Source: Marinobacter fonticola
GTDB taxonomy: Bacteria; Pseudomonadota; Gammaproteobacteria; Pseudomonadales; Oleiphilaceae
Direction: 5' to 3'
Length of the DNA stretch: 64,000 bases
NCBI RefSeq assembly: GCF_008122265.1
Contig: NZ_CP043042.1
Coordinates: 3,162,001 to 3,226,000 of the forward strand
Shown: positions 18,040 through 26,932 of the stretch, one piece after another
Layout of the letters: every line of letters starts with the position of its first letter
Position numbering within the stretch: the stretch's first letter is position 1
Notes under the pieces: generated by a model
What the model was told of the DNA's origin: nothing
The model's input: the letters and a program-made list of their open reading frames with translations, nothing else
The model's database searches: none
Program-made: the position numbers and the translations under genes

Positions 18040-19056
18040 ATGGACGACACCGCTCTCAACCGGGTACTGGCCGCGTTGCCGCCTACACCCAGCGCTGACG
18101 ATTACCGGCATATCGCGCATCAGCTATTGCCGTATATTCAGGCTGAGGTGCCGGCTATGGGCGAAGGCGAAAGCCTCGAACGGCTTCGCTTTTTGATGCA
18201 GGTGGCGCGCCGTGATCTGGGTCTTGCCCGAATCATCGAGGGCCATCTCGATGCGACACAGATCCTGTATGAAGCCCGGCATCCTTTGCACGACGAGTCG
18301 CTTTACGGCATATGGGCATCGGGCGGGCCCGCCGATTCCACACAAATCGACCACGACAGCCCGACGGGATCCGGCAAACTGTTGGGCAGCAAACCCTTTT
18401 GTAGCGGCTCGGACATCGTCGATCGGGCCTTGGTCTATATCTATTCCAGCGAACAGTTGATCGACATCGACATGCGGAGCGCCGCGGCTGAAAGCAGGCT
18501 CCACTTCGAGGCGGAACACTGGAAAGCGCCGGCCTTTGCCGAGACCCATACCTGGACCGTCGCCTTCGATAGCCTACTGGTTCGTCCAACGCAGCGCATT
18601 GGCCAGCCCAGATGGTACTTCGAACGGCCCGGTTTCTGTCTCGGGGCTTTGGCACCCGCTGCATGCTGGGCAGGCGGCGCCTTCGGCCTGGTTGACCATG
18701 TGCGGCAGCAGACTCTTAAAAACGGCCACGCCAAGGCCCACCTCGGTGCCATGGTCGCGGCAACGACGAGCATGCGGACGATGCTCGCATGGGGAGCGGA
18801 GCGGATCGATGCCGACCCCGGCAACGACGGTGGGCACCTGTTTCCAACGGCGCTGCTCGTTCGGCATCATATCGAGCGCGGTTGTGCCGATATCCTGGAC
18901 CGCTTCGGCCGGACACTCGGGCCGCGGCCCTTGGCGTTCGATGCTGAGAACGCCCGTCGTGTTAGCGAGCTCAGCCTCTATATGCGTCAATGTCATGCCG
19001 AGAGCGATCTGGAAGAGCTCGGGGTTCACCTGGAAAAGCACCCCGGCTTCCCTTGA
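18040..19056 (+). CDS. Short acyl-CoA-dehydrogenase-like protein
   Basis: 338-aa protein starting two bases after the methyltransferase stop; an overlapping longer frame from 17854 runs through the methyltransferase and is not credible. It has a weak acyl-CoA dehydrogenase fold: middle beta domain (GSKPFCSGSDIVDRALVYIY) and C-terminal helical bundle ending LGPRPLAFDAENARRVSELS then LYMRQCHAESDLEELG. It is shorter than the usual 380 aa, and I could not assign the catalytic Glu. From memory such proteins recur beside PIG-L, NodS-like and GT2 genes in other proteobacteria. It may oxidise a sugar or an amine rather than an acyl-CoA. Last gene of the operon, convergent with the next. Confidence 0.75.
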   Translation: MDDTALNRVLAALPPTPSADDYRHIAHQLLPYIQAEVPAMGEGESLERLRFLMQVARRDLGLARIIEGHLDATQILYEARHPLHDESLYGIWASGGPADSTQIDHDSPTGSGKLLGSKPFCSGSDIVDRALVYIYSSEQLIDIDMRSAAAESRLHFEAEHWKAPAFAETHTWTVAFDSLLVRPTQRIGQPRWYFERPGFCLGALAPAACWAGGAFGLVDHVRQQTLKNGHAKAHLGAMVAATTSMRTMLAWGAERIDADPGNDGGHLFPTALLVRHHIERGCADILDRFGRTLGPRPLAFDAENARRVSELSLYMRQCHAESDLEELGVHLEKHPGFP

Positions 19057-19096
19057 GTTTTGGGTACCCGCCAATCTATCCCCCTAGCATTTGCCG

Positions 19097-20116
19097 CTAC
19101 GGCAATGCTTTGGCAAAGACCTCCTTGAAGCGATCGAAAGCCTCGATCTGGGGTAGATGTCCCAGGTCCGACAACTCGTAAAGCTGGATATCTTCGTTGC
19201 GCGCACGAATAGCACGGCCCAGTTGGTCGTAGCGCCCAAGCTCGTACTCCACTCCGTCTTTCTTCCAGTTGCGGCCCGGACCGGTACGGTCGCGGGTACC
19301 GAGAATCAGTGCGGCCGGGACGTCCAGATCGTCATATTCCTCCACGACTGGCTGGGTAAAAATCATGTCGTAGGTCAGCGCGCTAACGTAAGCCAGGTCC
19401 TTCCAATCCGGACCCTGGACCCAGCCAACCAGCGGCTCGGTCAGCGCGGCGTAGCGATCATTCCAGTCGCCGGCGTAGTAGTTCTTTTTCTGGTATGCCG
19501 TTATCTTTTCCGGGGTTTTCTTCAATTCGCTCTGGTAGAAGAAACCGACATCCTTGTATTGGACAAAGCGCAGATAGTTCTCAAGGCCAATGGGGTTGAC
19601 CAGAACCAGCTTCTCGGTCGCGCTCGGATAGTTCAGCGCAAAGCGCGAAGCCAGCATGCCACCCATGGAATGACCGACAATCACGGCTTTTTCGATATCC
19701 AGGGACTTCATCAGCTCACGGGTGTTGTTGGCCAGCACCGGGAACGAGTATTGATAACCGGTTGGCTTGGAGGACTTGCCGAAGCCAATCTGGTCCGGCA
19801 TCAGCACGCCGTAACCCTGGTCTTGAAGAAACTGCGCCGTCTGTTCCCAGTAGGCACCGTTGAAGTTCTTGCCATGCAGCAGAGTGACGACCGGCTTGTC
19901 ACCTTTCGCTGGCAAGTACATGTAGGTCATCTCCAGTTTCTGATTTTGAGAATCGAAACTGAAGGTCTTCACGTCGAAGGGGTATTCATAGCCGGACAGG
20001 CGTTTGTCGTACGAGAGATCGTCCATCGACGACGGGGTACTGTTCTTTTCTTCGGCATGTACTGGCACTGAAAAAACAAGCACTGCGGATGTAATTAAGG
20101 GCAATAGATAGCGCAC
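19097..20116 (-). CDS. Secreted alpha/beta hydrolase
   Basis: 339-aa protein with a signal peptide (YLLPLITSAVLVFSVPVHA) so exported to periplasm or beyond. Alpha/beta hydrolase fold: oxyanion LLHGKNFNGAYWEQ, nucleophile elbow VGHSMGGMLA (about residue 168), acid loop LGTRDRTGPG and catalytic His in DLGHLPQIE. The lid between residues 205 and 260 is rich in Tyr and Lys. Family members are esterases, lipases or C-C hydrolases; the substrate is unknown. Single gene, convergent with the glycoside operon. Confidence 0.9.
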   Translation of the reverse strand: MRYLLPLITSAVLVFSVPVHAEEKNSTPSSMDDLSYDKRLSGYEYPFDVKTFSFDSQNQKLEMTYMYLPAKGDKPVVTLLHGKNFNGAYWEQTAQFLQDQGYGVLMPDQIGFGKSSKPTGYQYSFPVLANNTRELMKSLDIEKAVIVGHSMGGMLASRFALNYPSATEKLVLVNPIGLENYLRFVQYKDVGFFYQSELKKTPEKITAYQKKNYYAGDWNDRYAALTEPLVGWVQGPDWKDLAYVSALTYDMIFTQPVVEEYDDLDVPAALILGTRDRTGPGRNWKKDGVEYELGRYDQLGRAIRARNEDIQLYELSDLGHLPQIEAFDRFKEVFAKALP

Positions 20117-20233
20117 GAGGAACTCCTTTCCCGATTCGCATTCATGGCTTAAAACCTAGAAATCAATATTTTGATGGAATCAGGGCATGGGAGTTCCGCG
20201 CATACGATCAGATCGTGTTTGCCAGCGAAGGTT

Positions 20234-20497
20234 TCACGCCCGCCAGAACGGCTTTCCGGCCTCCTCGGCCAGTGAGCCTACGGGTAACCCGACATCCTTC
20301 TCCGCCAGATAGGCATCCATCTCGCGCAATTGCCGGCGCAGCCGCGCACGGGACCGGTAGCGCCGGACCCAAGCACGAAGGGTCGCGCTGATCGTTACCC
20401 AGGCCCTCGCGCGCCGGGCTGGGCGCTCCTCCGATGGACAGGCTCCGGGCGACGGGATGAAAACAGCCGGTTTCCGGGATGACGCCGCATTCTGCAT
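20234..20497 (-). CDS. DUF1127 (YjiS-like) small protein
   Basis: 87-aa basic protein. The ATG at 20497 has GGAGGAAGG directly upstream and is preferred over an ATG five codons earlier. The C-terminal half, RRYRSRARLRRQLREMDAYL followed by a GLPVGSLAEEAGKPFW tail, is the DUF1127 pattern of an arginine-rich helix, which in alphaproteobacterial members binds RNA or affects phosphate/RNA metabolism. It is divergent from a LysR regulator, a common pairing, so the regulator probably controls it. Confidence 0.85.
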   Translation of the reverse strand: MQNAASSRKPAVFIPSPGACPSEERPARRARAWVTISATLRAWVRRYRSRARLRRQLREMDAYLAEKDVGLPVGSLAEEAGKPFWRA

Positions 20498-20605
20498 AAT
20501 ACCTTCCTCCATAAAAGACGAATTGAGCCAAGCCTGTCATTGCCATTAAACTGCGGCTAGGAAGGCGCATCCATCAGTCATTCTTGAAAGCGGCGTTCGT
20601 GAAAT

Positions 20606-21562
20606 ATGAACATAAAACTCGACAAGCTTCGCTCCTTCGTTTTGGTGGCGGATGAAGGCAACCTGACGCGGGCAGCCCATCGCCGTCACACCACTCCATC
20701 AGCCGTGAGTGAACACTTGCGCCAGTTGGAAGATCATTTCGGGGTGCCGTTGTTCGAACGCTCGTCGAGGGGAATGAAGCTGACGCCGGAAGGGCGCAAG
20801 CTTGTCATGCCGGCACGGCAGGCACTGCTGCAGGTGGCTGAGCTGGATGAGATCGCGCGAACGCTGCGCTGCGAGAAGCCTGCGCGCCTGTTCCTGGGCC
20901 TGAACGCGCCGCCGGAATATCTGAAGGTGGATCAACTGCTGCGTCAGGTCGCGCGGGATATCCCGGAAGTCTCTCTTGAACTGGGCACCAGCGCGTCCTA
21001 CCTGATTGCCGACCAGGTGGGAGGCGGCAAGATGGATCTCGGTTTCGTGTACGGTGACGTGCTGGACGATCGGATACAGAACATCCGGCTTTCGACCATT
21101 CGCATCTGCATCGTCGGCCCTATGGAGGACGGGCTGGAAGCCCTTCCGCAAGACCCTAAAGCCTTGCAGCGCCTGCCTTGGATCTGGCCATCCTGCAGCT
21201 GTCCTTTCGACCGGTTGATGCCGGAAATTATCGGCTGCGGCCGGGATGAGGCGAATGCCGTCAGCACCTCCGAGGACGAACACACCACCCTGTCGATGAT
21301 CCGCGCCGGCATTGGCTACGGCATCCTCGAGTACGAATTGGCCAAACACTGGGCTGACCGCGGCAGCGTACGCATCTACGAAAAACCCGACAGCACGGTC
21401 AGCCTGAACCTGTTAGTACGACGAGACCAGCTTGCGCGCAAGCCGATTCATGCGTTGGTTGAGCTAGTGAGGCAACTTTGGGCACCCGAGCACGCCGTCC
21501 TGGATAGCGCAGAAGCTATATCCGAGAGCGTAGCGAATAAAGTGGAGAGCACAGCGGAATAA
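20606..21562 (+). CDS. LysR-family transcriptional regulator
   Basis: 318-aa regulator. N-terminal winged helix (LRSFVLVADEGNLTRAAHRR, then SAVSEHLRQLEDHFGVPLFE) and a C-terminal periplasmic-binding-like effector domain (about residues 90-300). Divergent from a DUF1127 gene 108 bases away, its likely target; convergent with an MFS transporter gene downstream. Ligand unknown. Confidence 0.93.
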   Translation: MNIKLDKLRSFVLVADEGNLTRAAHRRHTTPSAVSEHLRQLEDHFGVPLFERSSRGMKLTPEGRKLVMPARQALLQVAELDEIARTLRCEKPARLFLGLNAPPEYLKVDQLLRQVARDIPEVSLELGTSASYLIADQVGGGKMDLGFVYGDVLDDRIQNIRLSTIRICIVGPMEDGLEALPQDPKALQRLPWIWPSCSCPFDRLMPEIIGCGRDEANAVSTSEDEHTTLSMIRAGIGYGILEYELAKHWADRGSVRIYEKPDSTVSLNLLVRRDQLARKPIHALVELVRQLWAPEHAVLDSAEAISESVANKVESTAE

Positions 21563-21611
21563 TCGCGGATAGACAGATACAAAAATACCCAAAAACGTAT
21601 ACCGAACGCTC

Positions 21612-23009
21612 TCAACGCACCACATGCTTCTGCGATAGAGACGTCTGCCGCTGCAGCACCATCGCTGTTGCCAAGGTAAGCAGAGATAACACACCCAATG
21701 CGGCGAATGCCCAAATGTAGGCCTCTACAGTGGTCAGGCCACTCACCTGCTGCAGAATAATGACAACCCCCACCGCCCCGATAGCGCCAAACACCCGTTG
21801 TACGATATTGACCAACGTCGTTGCATCGCCCATCTCGCGGGCCCGCGCAGCCGTGTAAGCCGCCGCTACCGCAGGCATCAGTGCCAGGGCCAATCCGGCG
21901 CCACGCGCAGCCAGCGCAAACGCCAGCACGCCATCGGTAAGCGCCGCCGGAAATAGAAATGGAATGGTACTGATCAACAACAAACCGGCACCGGTCAGGG
22001 ATATCGGACCTGCGCCGTAGCGATCCGTCAACGAGCCTGCCACCGGCAGCGCCAAAGCGGTGCCCAGGCCCATGACGAGCAAGCAAATCCCGGTCGAGCC
22101 CGGCCCCAACCCCATCACGATCTGCAAGTAAAGCGGCAGAAGAAGCAAACCAGCGTACATGTTCGCCCCGGTAAAACCGGTGATCGCGGTGGCCGCGGAA
22201 AAGCGCTTGGAGGCCAGCAGGTGAAGGTCGATCAGCGGATACCGCGTGTGCAGTGTACGCAGGACAAAGGCAACAATCAGGAGGGCGCCCAGCGAACCCG
22301 ACACGAACGCTAACGGCACAAGGCCGTTAGCGCCTATCTCCGTCATCCCATAGAGCACCAGGGGTAGCCCCAAACTTATTAACAGTAAACCACTGACATC
22401 CAGCCGGCGCTCCGGATGCCTCCGCCCCTCCGGCACGACACGAATCGCTGCCAGTAACGCCATCACCCCAAAGGGCACGTTAATCCAAAACAACCATCGC
22501 CAGGACACCACATCGAGCAGGAGGCCGCCCACAGCGGGACCTATGGCGGGTCCTAACGCGATCACCAACCCCAGAAAACCCATGATCCGCCCGAGCTGAC
22601 GACCGCCGGCAATGGCGCCTATCACTGCCTGGCCAGCCGGCACCATCAATCCCCCCGCCAGCCCTTGGAGCAAACGCGCGGCGATCAGCATTAGCGGACT
22701 TGTCGCCACTGCGCAGAAAGCCGATGCCATGACGAAAAATGCCAGGCTGATCGCCCAAATCCGGCCATAACCATAGCGGCCGCCCAGCCAGGCAGCCGCA
22801 GGCAGAGAAACGGCAAGCGCCACCAGATAGCCCGTACTGACCCACTGAACCACCGGCAAGGTCGTCGCAAAGTCTACGCGGATGGATTCCAGCGCGAGAT
22901 TGGCCACCGTAGAATCGAGCATAGCCATAAAGGCGCCCGCGCCCGTGACCGCAGCGATGCTCCAGGTCCGGCCCGGGATGGGAGGATTCGCGCTCCCCTG
23001 CCTATCCAT
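21612..23009 (-). CDS. MFS drug-efflux transporter (DHA2/EmrB-QacA type)
   Basis: 465-aa inner-membrane transporter with about 14 hydrophobic segments. Motifs: N-terminal MLDSTVANLALESI (the DHA2 motif with conserved Asp in TM1), WVSTGYLVALAVSLPAAAWL, GRRYGR-type loop GGRYGYGRIWA, and motif C FLGLVIALGPAIGPAVGGLL. Such proteins export drugs or metabolites by proton antiport. No adaptor protein is adjacent, so it may work alone. TAGGAG precedes the start. Confidence 0.92.
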   Translation of the reverse strand: MDRQGSANPPIPGRTWSIAAVTGAGAFMAMLDSTVANLALESIRVDFATTLPVVQWVSTGYLVALAVSLPAAAWLGGRYGYGRIWAISLAFFVMASAFCAVATSPLMLIAARLLQGLAGGLMVPAGQAVIGAIAGGRQLGRIMGFLGLVIALGPAIGPAVGGLLLDVVSWRWLFWINVPFGVMALLAAIRVVPEGRRHPERRLDVSGLLLISLGLPLVLYGMTEIGANGLVPLAFVSGSLGALLIVAFVLRTLHTRYPLIDLHLLASKRFSAATAITGFTGANMYAGLLLLPLYLQIVMGLGPGSTGICLLVMGLGTALALPVAGSLTDRYGAGPISLTGAGLLLISTIPFLFPAALTDGVLAFALAARGAGLALALMPAVAAAYTAARAREMGDATTLVNIVQRVFGAIGAVGVVIILQQVSGLTTVEAYIWAFAALGVLSLLTLATAMVLQRQTSLSQKHVVR

Positions 23010-23274
23010 TGCGCACTCCTAACGGCTCGGCCTGTGATGAAAAAGTTTGGATTAAGAAGTTGGCAACACCTATTTGAAACTAGTCGGTTAGTCGACGATT
23101 CGCATTAACACTGGATACGTCGACCGAAATGGCAGGTAATAGGTCATCAATAAGGGGACTGGGGGAAAAGCTGTTTTCCGGGGGTGAAAATAGCCGGGAG
23201 GGCCGTTCACATCGCCGACTCTCAAGCGCTGAAACCGTCGAGTACCGTGCCGACCCTCCTCTCTATCTTTCCGC

Positions 23275-23784
23275 TTAAACCGCTCCGCGGGGCGATTTCC
23301 TCACACCTGATCTGTAGAGGGCCCAGCCACCAATCAGCATGGCGGCGCCCCACACCAGAAATCCAATATCCCAATAGAGCCATTCCGATGGCGGCACAGT
23401 TTCATTGACGTGATGGATGCCCAGCAACTGATGGTTGATAAGTCCTTCAACCACGTTGAAAAGGCCAAACCCCATGAGCAAAGAACCGATCAGAAGCTTT
23501 GCGGACCACCACAAGCGCGAGCGGTGCGACGTCCGCCATAACAGAACGAGCCCCACGACAACAAAAATATAGGTGCTTGCGTGAAACAGACCGTCCCATA
23601 GCGTATTGATCTTCAGGTTGGTTAAGCTCGTATCGGGATAGCCGGCGCTCGTCAGCATATGGTGCCATTGCAGAATCTGGTGCAGCACAATGCCATCGAA
23701 AAAACCGCCCAGACCTAAACCAAAGAATATGCCCGCCGCGGTTGGAAAAGTTCGATCTTTTTGGTGCGCCTGATCACTGGCCAT
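23275..23784 (-). CDS. DUF2243 membrane protein
   Basis: 169-aa protein with four hydrophobic segments. The ATG at 23784 has an AAGGGA site; an ATG eight codons upstream has none. The family motifs GFFDGIVLHQILQWHHML and LFNVVEGLINHQLLGIHHV are complete; the paired His residues in them may bind a metal or haem. Family function is unknown. It stands alone. Confidence 0.9.
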   Translation of the reverse strand: MASDQAHQKDRTFPTAAGIFFGLGLGGFFDGIVLHQILQWHHMLTSAGYPDTSLTNLKINTLWDGLFHASTYIFVVVGLVLLWRTSHRSRLWWSAKLLIGSLLMGFGLFNVVEGLINHQLLGIHHVNETVPPSEWLYWDIGFLVWGAAMLIGGWALYRSGVRKSPRGAV

Positions 23785-23879
23785 GGGACTGCTCCCTTTG
23801 TCGTCCATGATATGCGGTTACCGAAGCTTGGCACATTTCCCCATCCATTATGGGGATTTAACTTATCGTAATTTGTGTT

Positions 23880-24068
23880 CTAAGGAGCCTCTGAATAACT
23901 CCTGGACCGCCTCTGCGTGCTCTGAAGGCTGTAGCTGCAAGGCGTGGCTCGCTGGTAATGGCCGTAGCCCTTGCCAAGAGCCGCAACGCGGCAGATGCAG
24001 CCTTCAGAGCGCGCCCTTCGGGCTTTTAGAGCCAGAGGCGATCCAGGAGTTGTTCAGAGGCTCCCTAA
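23880..24068. mobile_element. MITE-like inverted-repeat element (GGAGCCTCTGAA ends), copy A
   Basis: Terminal inverted repeats of about 26 bases: left end CTAAGGAGCCTCTGAATAAC at 23880, continuing to 23906, mirrored at 24042-24068. The interior also folds back (CGCCTCTG and GCTCTGAAGGC arms). There is no coding capacity. The right end overlaps the stop codon of the DUF421 gene. The same ends occur at 26228-26377. Confidence 0.8.
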
Positions 24069-24601
24069 CCAACCCGTCGCACCTCGAAGCCCCGGACATC
24101 AGCCAGGCTGGAATTTTCACTGTGCGCCTCATGGCGTACGACGCTGAACGAGCCGTCCGTTTCCAGCACTACCGCCTGAACCACATCCAGGTTGGCTACT
24201 CCCGCCGTTCGTACCGCGGCAAGCACCTCGCCCTTCGTGATACGGGCACGAAGCAGGGCTTCAGGAATAAAGCGCCCCCTTTCGAGAAGCAGTTGCGGCT
24301 CTCCCGTTACAATCTTTCGGACCCATTGGATACGCACACTGGACCAGGTCACTACGAACTGTAGAGCGATTAAAAGCATGAACGCGAGAACGCCTTCAGC
24401 GAGCGCGACGTTTTTACTCAAGATGATCGATGCCAAGGTCGAGCCCAGAGAAACGGTCACGATCAGATCGAAAGCGTTCATCTTCGCCAAGGTACGTTTA
24501 CCTGAGATGCGCAGGCAAAGAATCAAACAGGCATAGGCGAGAACACCGATCACCAGAATGCGCGCCAGTCCTTCCCACCCGTCGTAAAGAATATTTTCCA
24601 A
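24065..24601 (-). CDS. DUF421 (YetF-like) membrane protein
   Basis: 178-aa protein. I chose a TTG start at 24601 because AGGAGG lies just upstream and the resulting N-terminus ENILYDGWEGLARILVIG matches how this family begins; an ATG at 24637 would add 12 polar residues. Three hydrophobic segments precede a cytosolic DUF421 domain (residues ~95-178) with RKIVTGEPQLLLERGRFIPE and ARITKGEVLAAVRTAGV. Family role is unclear. The stop codon lies inside the end of an inverted-repeat element, so the original C-terminus may have been altered. Confidence 0.88.
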   Translation of the reverse strand: MENILYDGWEGLARILVIGVLAYACLILCLRISGKRTLAKMNAFDLIVTVSLGSTLASIILSKNVALAEGVLAFMLLIALQFVVTWSSVRIQWVRKIVTGEPQLLLERGRFIPEALLRARITKGEVLAAVRTAGVANLDVVQAVVLETDGSFSVVRHEAHSENSSLADVRGFEVRRVG

Positions 24602-24727
24602 GGTTCCCTCCTGTCTGTAACGCCCAGGTCGAGGCAAGGGCGGCTTCGAATCACGAGGCCGCAGGTTTACGAACGGGACAGCACCGACCGAGATCGGCGT
24701 CCCTGCGCCGCCTTCAGGGATTGCCGT

Positions 24728-25075
24728 TTAGCTCGACGGCCAACCGGCCTTTTGCGAACTGCTCGGCGAACATGCCCGATCGTCTCCCCGTAAAGCCAGA
24801 TACAGCAGCGGGCCGGCCGAAACGAATACTGCGGTTAACACGAAAAATGGAGCGATATACAGCATCCCCTTACCCCGGCTTTTCGCATCCTGATACATCC
24901 AGATACAGCCCAAGACCGCGAATATATAAAGATCGATAACGACCTGGGCCGTGTCCGGACTGGACATTAACGCCATACCAAACGCGAGGAGCGATTGCTC
25001 TGCGCCTGCCATTACCCAGAAGGGGTAAGCCATGAATGCACAGAAAACAACAAGAGGGAGGGGTGAGATTCTCAT
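24728..25075 (-). CDS. Small integral membrane protein, DUF2834-like
   Basis: 115-aa protein with three hydrophobic segments (residues ~5-23, ~45-62 and ~70-93), of which the middle one carries VVIDLYIFAVLGCIWMYQDA. The layout resembles DUF2834 proteins; I am not certain. Nothing nearby points to a function. Confidence 0.6.
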   Translation of the reverse strand: MRISPLPLVVFCAFMAYPFWVMAGAEQSLLAFGMALMSSPDTAQVVIDLYIFAVLGCIWMYQDAKSRGKGMLYIAPFFVLTAVFVSAGPLLYLALRGDDRACSPSSSQKAGWPSS

Positions 25076-25262
25076 GATCGTCCTTGGTTGTGAGTAAACA
25101 ATGACCCGGGGCTCAATCTAGAGCGCTAGAGCCAGGCGAAGCTACCGGTCATTAAACCCGTTTTTCGCAACAATTGCTTCCATGCATGCCTCAATAAGAG
25201 ACACTCGGAACTAGGAATTTCGGATTTCGAATTGCTTGGCGCCGGAAAAATGAAGACGGTTC

Positions 25263-26114
25263 TCAGTCGTTTGCCGCGGTCGGAAGCTGGCTGAACCTCT
25301 CAGTGCGGGGGAGATGGCCTAACGCTACGATGTCGAACCGCTCGGCCAGGAGCCCATACGCGGGCTCTTCCCGGAATCGCCGGTAGGCCTGCGCAAAAAC
25401 GGCAGCTTTGCGCGAGTCCTCTTCGTAAGCCGTCAGAGCGTCTGGCCGGGCAAACGCGATATACATCTGTTTGCCAGCAAAACGCGCACCTTTGAGAGGC
25501 TGAACTTGATGATGGAGGCCCTCGATTCCTGACCCGGCCCGATTCCGCGCTATAGCGGCACCAAAAACGGCATCGTAACGGTCACTAAGCAGCATGTCGA
25601 AGAGCTGCGATTGCGTCACGGTAGGCCGCTCAATGGGAGCGCCCTCTGCCAGTAAGCCACTGATGCTGTCGCTCATATAGTAGCCGTTGGGAACGGCAGT
25701 CCGCCACTGGCGCACCATCCGATCCAGGGGCGGCTGATACTGAATCTCTTCCGCACGGCTCGTCCTGATGTAGAGGAGGGTGTCGGAAATATGCAACAAA
25801 TTGTCCGGCAGGAAGACAGCAAACTGCGACCGTTCATAGGAGTAAGCCATGTAGGTCACCGCGTCGACTTCGGCCTCCTCCAGCGCACGCATCGCGCGCT
25901 TCCAGGGGTAGCGCCGAAAGATCACCCTCCACCCGAGCCGTTCCGCCACCGCCCGCACGATTTCAACGTGAAACCCTGTTAGTTGAGCATTCTCGTCCAA
26001 GTATTCGAACGGCGCGTTATTGGCATCTTCCATGCCCACCACCAAGGTTTGCGCCGCTGACTGTGCAGCGCAACTCAGCCCCAAAAGCAAAACTATAAGA
26101 ACAATTTTTCCCAT
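25263..26114 (-). CDS. Periplasmic solute-binding protein (PBP2, family 3)
   Basis: 283-aa protein with signal peptide (VLIVLLLGLSCAAQSAAQ) and the amino-acid-binding-protein fold: VVGMEDANNAPFEYLDENAQ, TGFHVEIVRAVAERLGW, and DAVTYMAYSYERSQFAVFLP. No ABC permease or ATPase genes adjoin, so it may be an orphan binding protein or serve a sensor or distant transporter. The ligand is unknown. Confidence 0.87.
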   Translation of the reverse strand: MGKIVLIVLLLGLSCAAQSAAQTLVVGMEDANNAPFEYLDENAQLTGFHVEIVRAVAERLGWRVIFRRYPWKRAMRALEEAEVDAVTYMAYSYERSQFAVFLPDNLLHISDTLLYIRTSRAEEIQYQPPLDRMVRQWRTAVPNGYYMSDSISGLLAEGAPIERPTVTQSQLFDMLLSDRYDAVFGAAIARNRAGSGIEGLHHQVQPLKGARFAGKQMYIAFARPDALTAYEEDSRKAAVFAQAYRRFREEPAYGLLAERFDIVALGHLPRTERFSQLPTAAND

Positions 26115-26531
26115 CTGTACGCCCAGGTTCCGGGACTGCGCTAATCCTGGTCATTCAGAATCCAGTATCTGTACGAACGCCATCCGGTTTACGCCCACAA
26201 ACGCCGCCCTCCGGCGCATCGGGACTGTTAGGGAGCCTCTGAAAAAGTTCAGGCTGTGGATGAAGCGCAAGGCGCACGGAGCGCAAGACGCGAGACATAC
26301 CTTGCTGGTAGGCGAGTGTCTGAGCACCGCGCAACGCAGTGATTCGCCGCAGAATGGACTTTTTCAGAGGCTCCTTAGTTCAAGCATAGCCAAGTTCGGG
26401 GAATGCGAAAAAGATTCTCTGCACCGATGCCGGATAATTGAAGCATCCGCACACGCGCAGGATAGCGGGCTCTCATCCAGAGCAGTATTGCCTGAAGGAT
26501 GTCCACAAAACCTGTGGTGCATTCGTCCGGT
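26115..26531. other. Intergenic region containing an inverted-repeat element
   Basis: 417 bases between same-strand genes. Most of it is the MITE-like element at 26228-26377. The remaining sequence near 26115-26227 should hold the promoter for the solute-binding protein; no clear boxes were seen. Confidence 0.5.
26228..26377. mobile_element. MITE-like inverted-repeat element (GGAGCCTCTGAA ends), copy B
   Basis: Left end TTAGGGAGCCTCTGAAAAAG at 26228 and its mirror image ending at 26377 give about 20-base terminal inverted repeats around a 150-bp non-coding element. Ends match copy A at 23880-24068; the right half matches the relic at 11923-11976. Confidence 0.82.
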
Positions 26532-26882
26532 TTATTCGTGCTGCAGGATGTTGAGCAGCTTTCCAAACGGGTCGCGAACGTAGAAGCGCCGCACGCCCCA
26601 CGGTTCGCTTACAGGCCCGTATTCAATGGGAACGCCCGCCTCGTTGAACCTCGCCAGTGCCGTGTCCAGATCGTCCACTTCGATGGACAAATCCGGCACA
26701 GGTGTGCCTGAGCCACCCTCGGAGCCAAAACTCACCTGGACCGTCATGTCTTCGGTCGAGCCGTAAGTCTGGAACCAGCCGTGGTCCATCAACAGCTCAA
26801 GACCCAGAATGCCTCCGTAAAAGGCGGCGGCCTTGTCGAGATCCGGCGTCGCCGTGTTCGCCATAATGCGTTTTACTTTCAT
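26532..26882 (-). CDS. VOC-family (glyoxalase-like) protein
   Basis: 116-aa single VOC-fold protein with two beta-alpha-beta modules. MANTATPDLDKAAAFYGGIL opens the first, DLSIEVDDLDTALARFNEAG the second, and FYVRDPFGKLLNILQHE ends it with the conserved Glu-type strand. VOC proteins include metal-dependent dioxygenases and resistance proteins; the specific reaction is unknown. It lies 50 bases from the sirtuin gene on the same strand and may share its transcript. Confidence 0.88.
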   Translation of the reverse strand: MKVKRIMANTATPDLDKAAAFYGGILGLELLMDHGWFQTYGSTEDMTVQVSFGSEGGSGTPVPDLSIEVDDLDTALARFNEAGVPIEYGPVSEPWGVRRFYVRDPFGKLLNILQHE

Positions 26883-26932
26883 CGTTCGCCCCTGGGCTCA
26901 ATAGATTCTAACGAACTCGATAACCGCCTTTC

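Noticed and set aside
12059..19056. Complete mycothiol or bacillithiol pathway
   Set aside because: The transferase, phosphatase and deacetylase recall the early steps, but no cysteine ligase or acetyltransferase is present and extra glycosyltransferases are.
23783..24364. 193-codon plus-strand frame near 24 kb
   Set aside because: It reads through the inverted-repeat element and antisense to the DUF421 gene.
26020..26583. 187-codon plus-strand frame
   Set aside because: It spans the second inverted-repeat element and parts of two minus-strand genes; composition is not coding-like.
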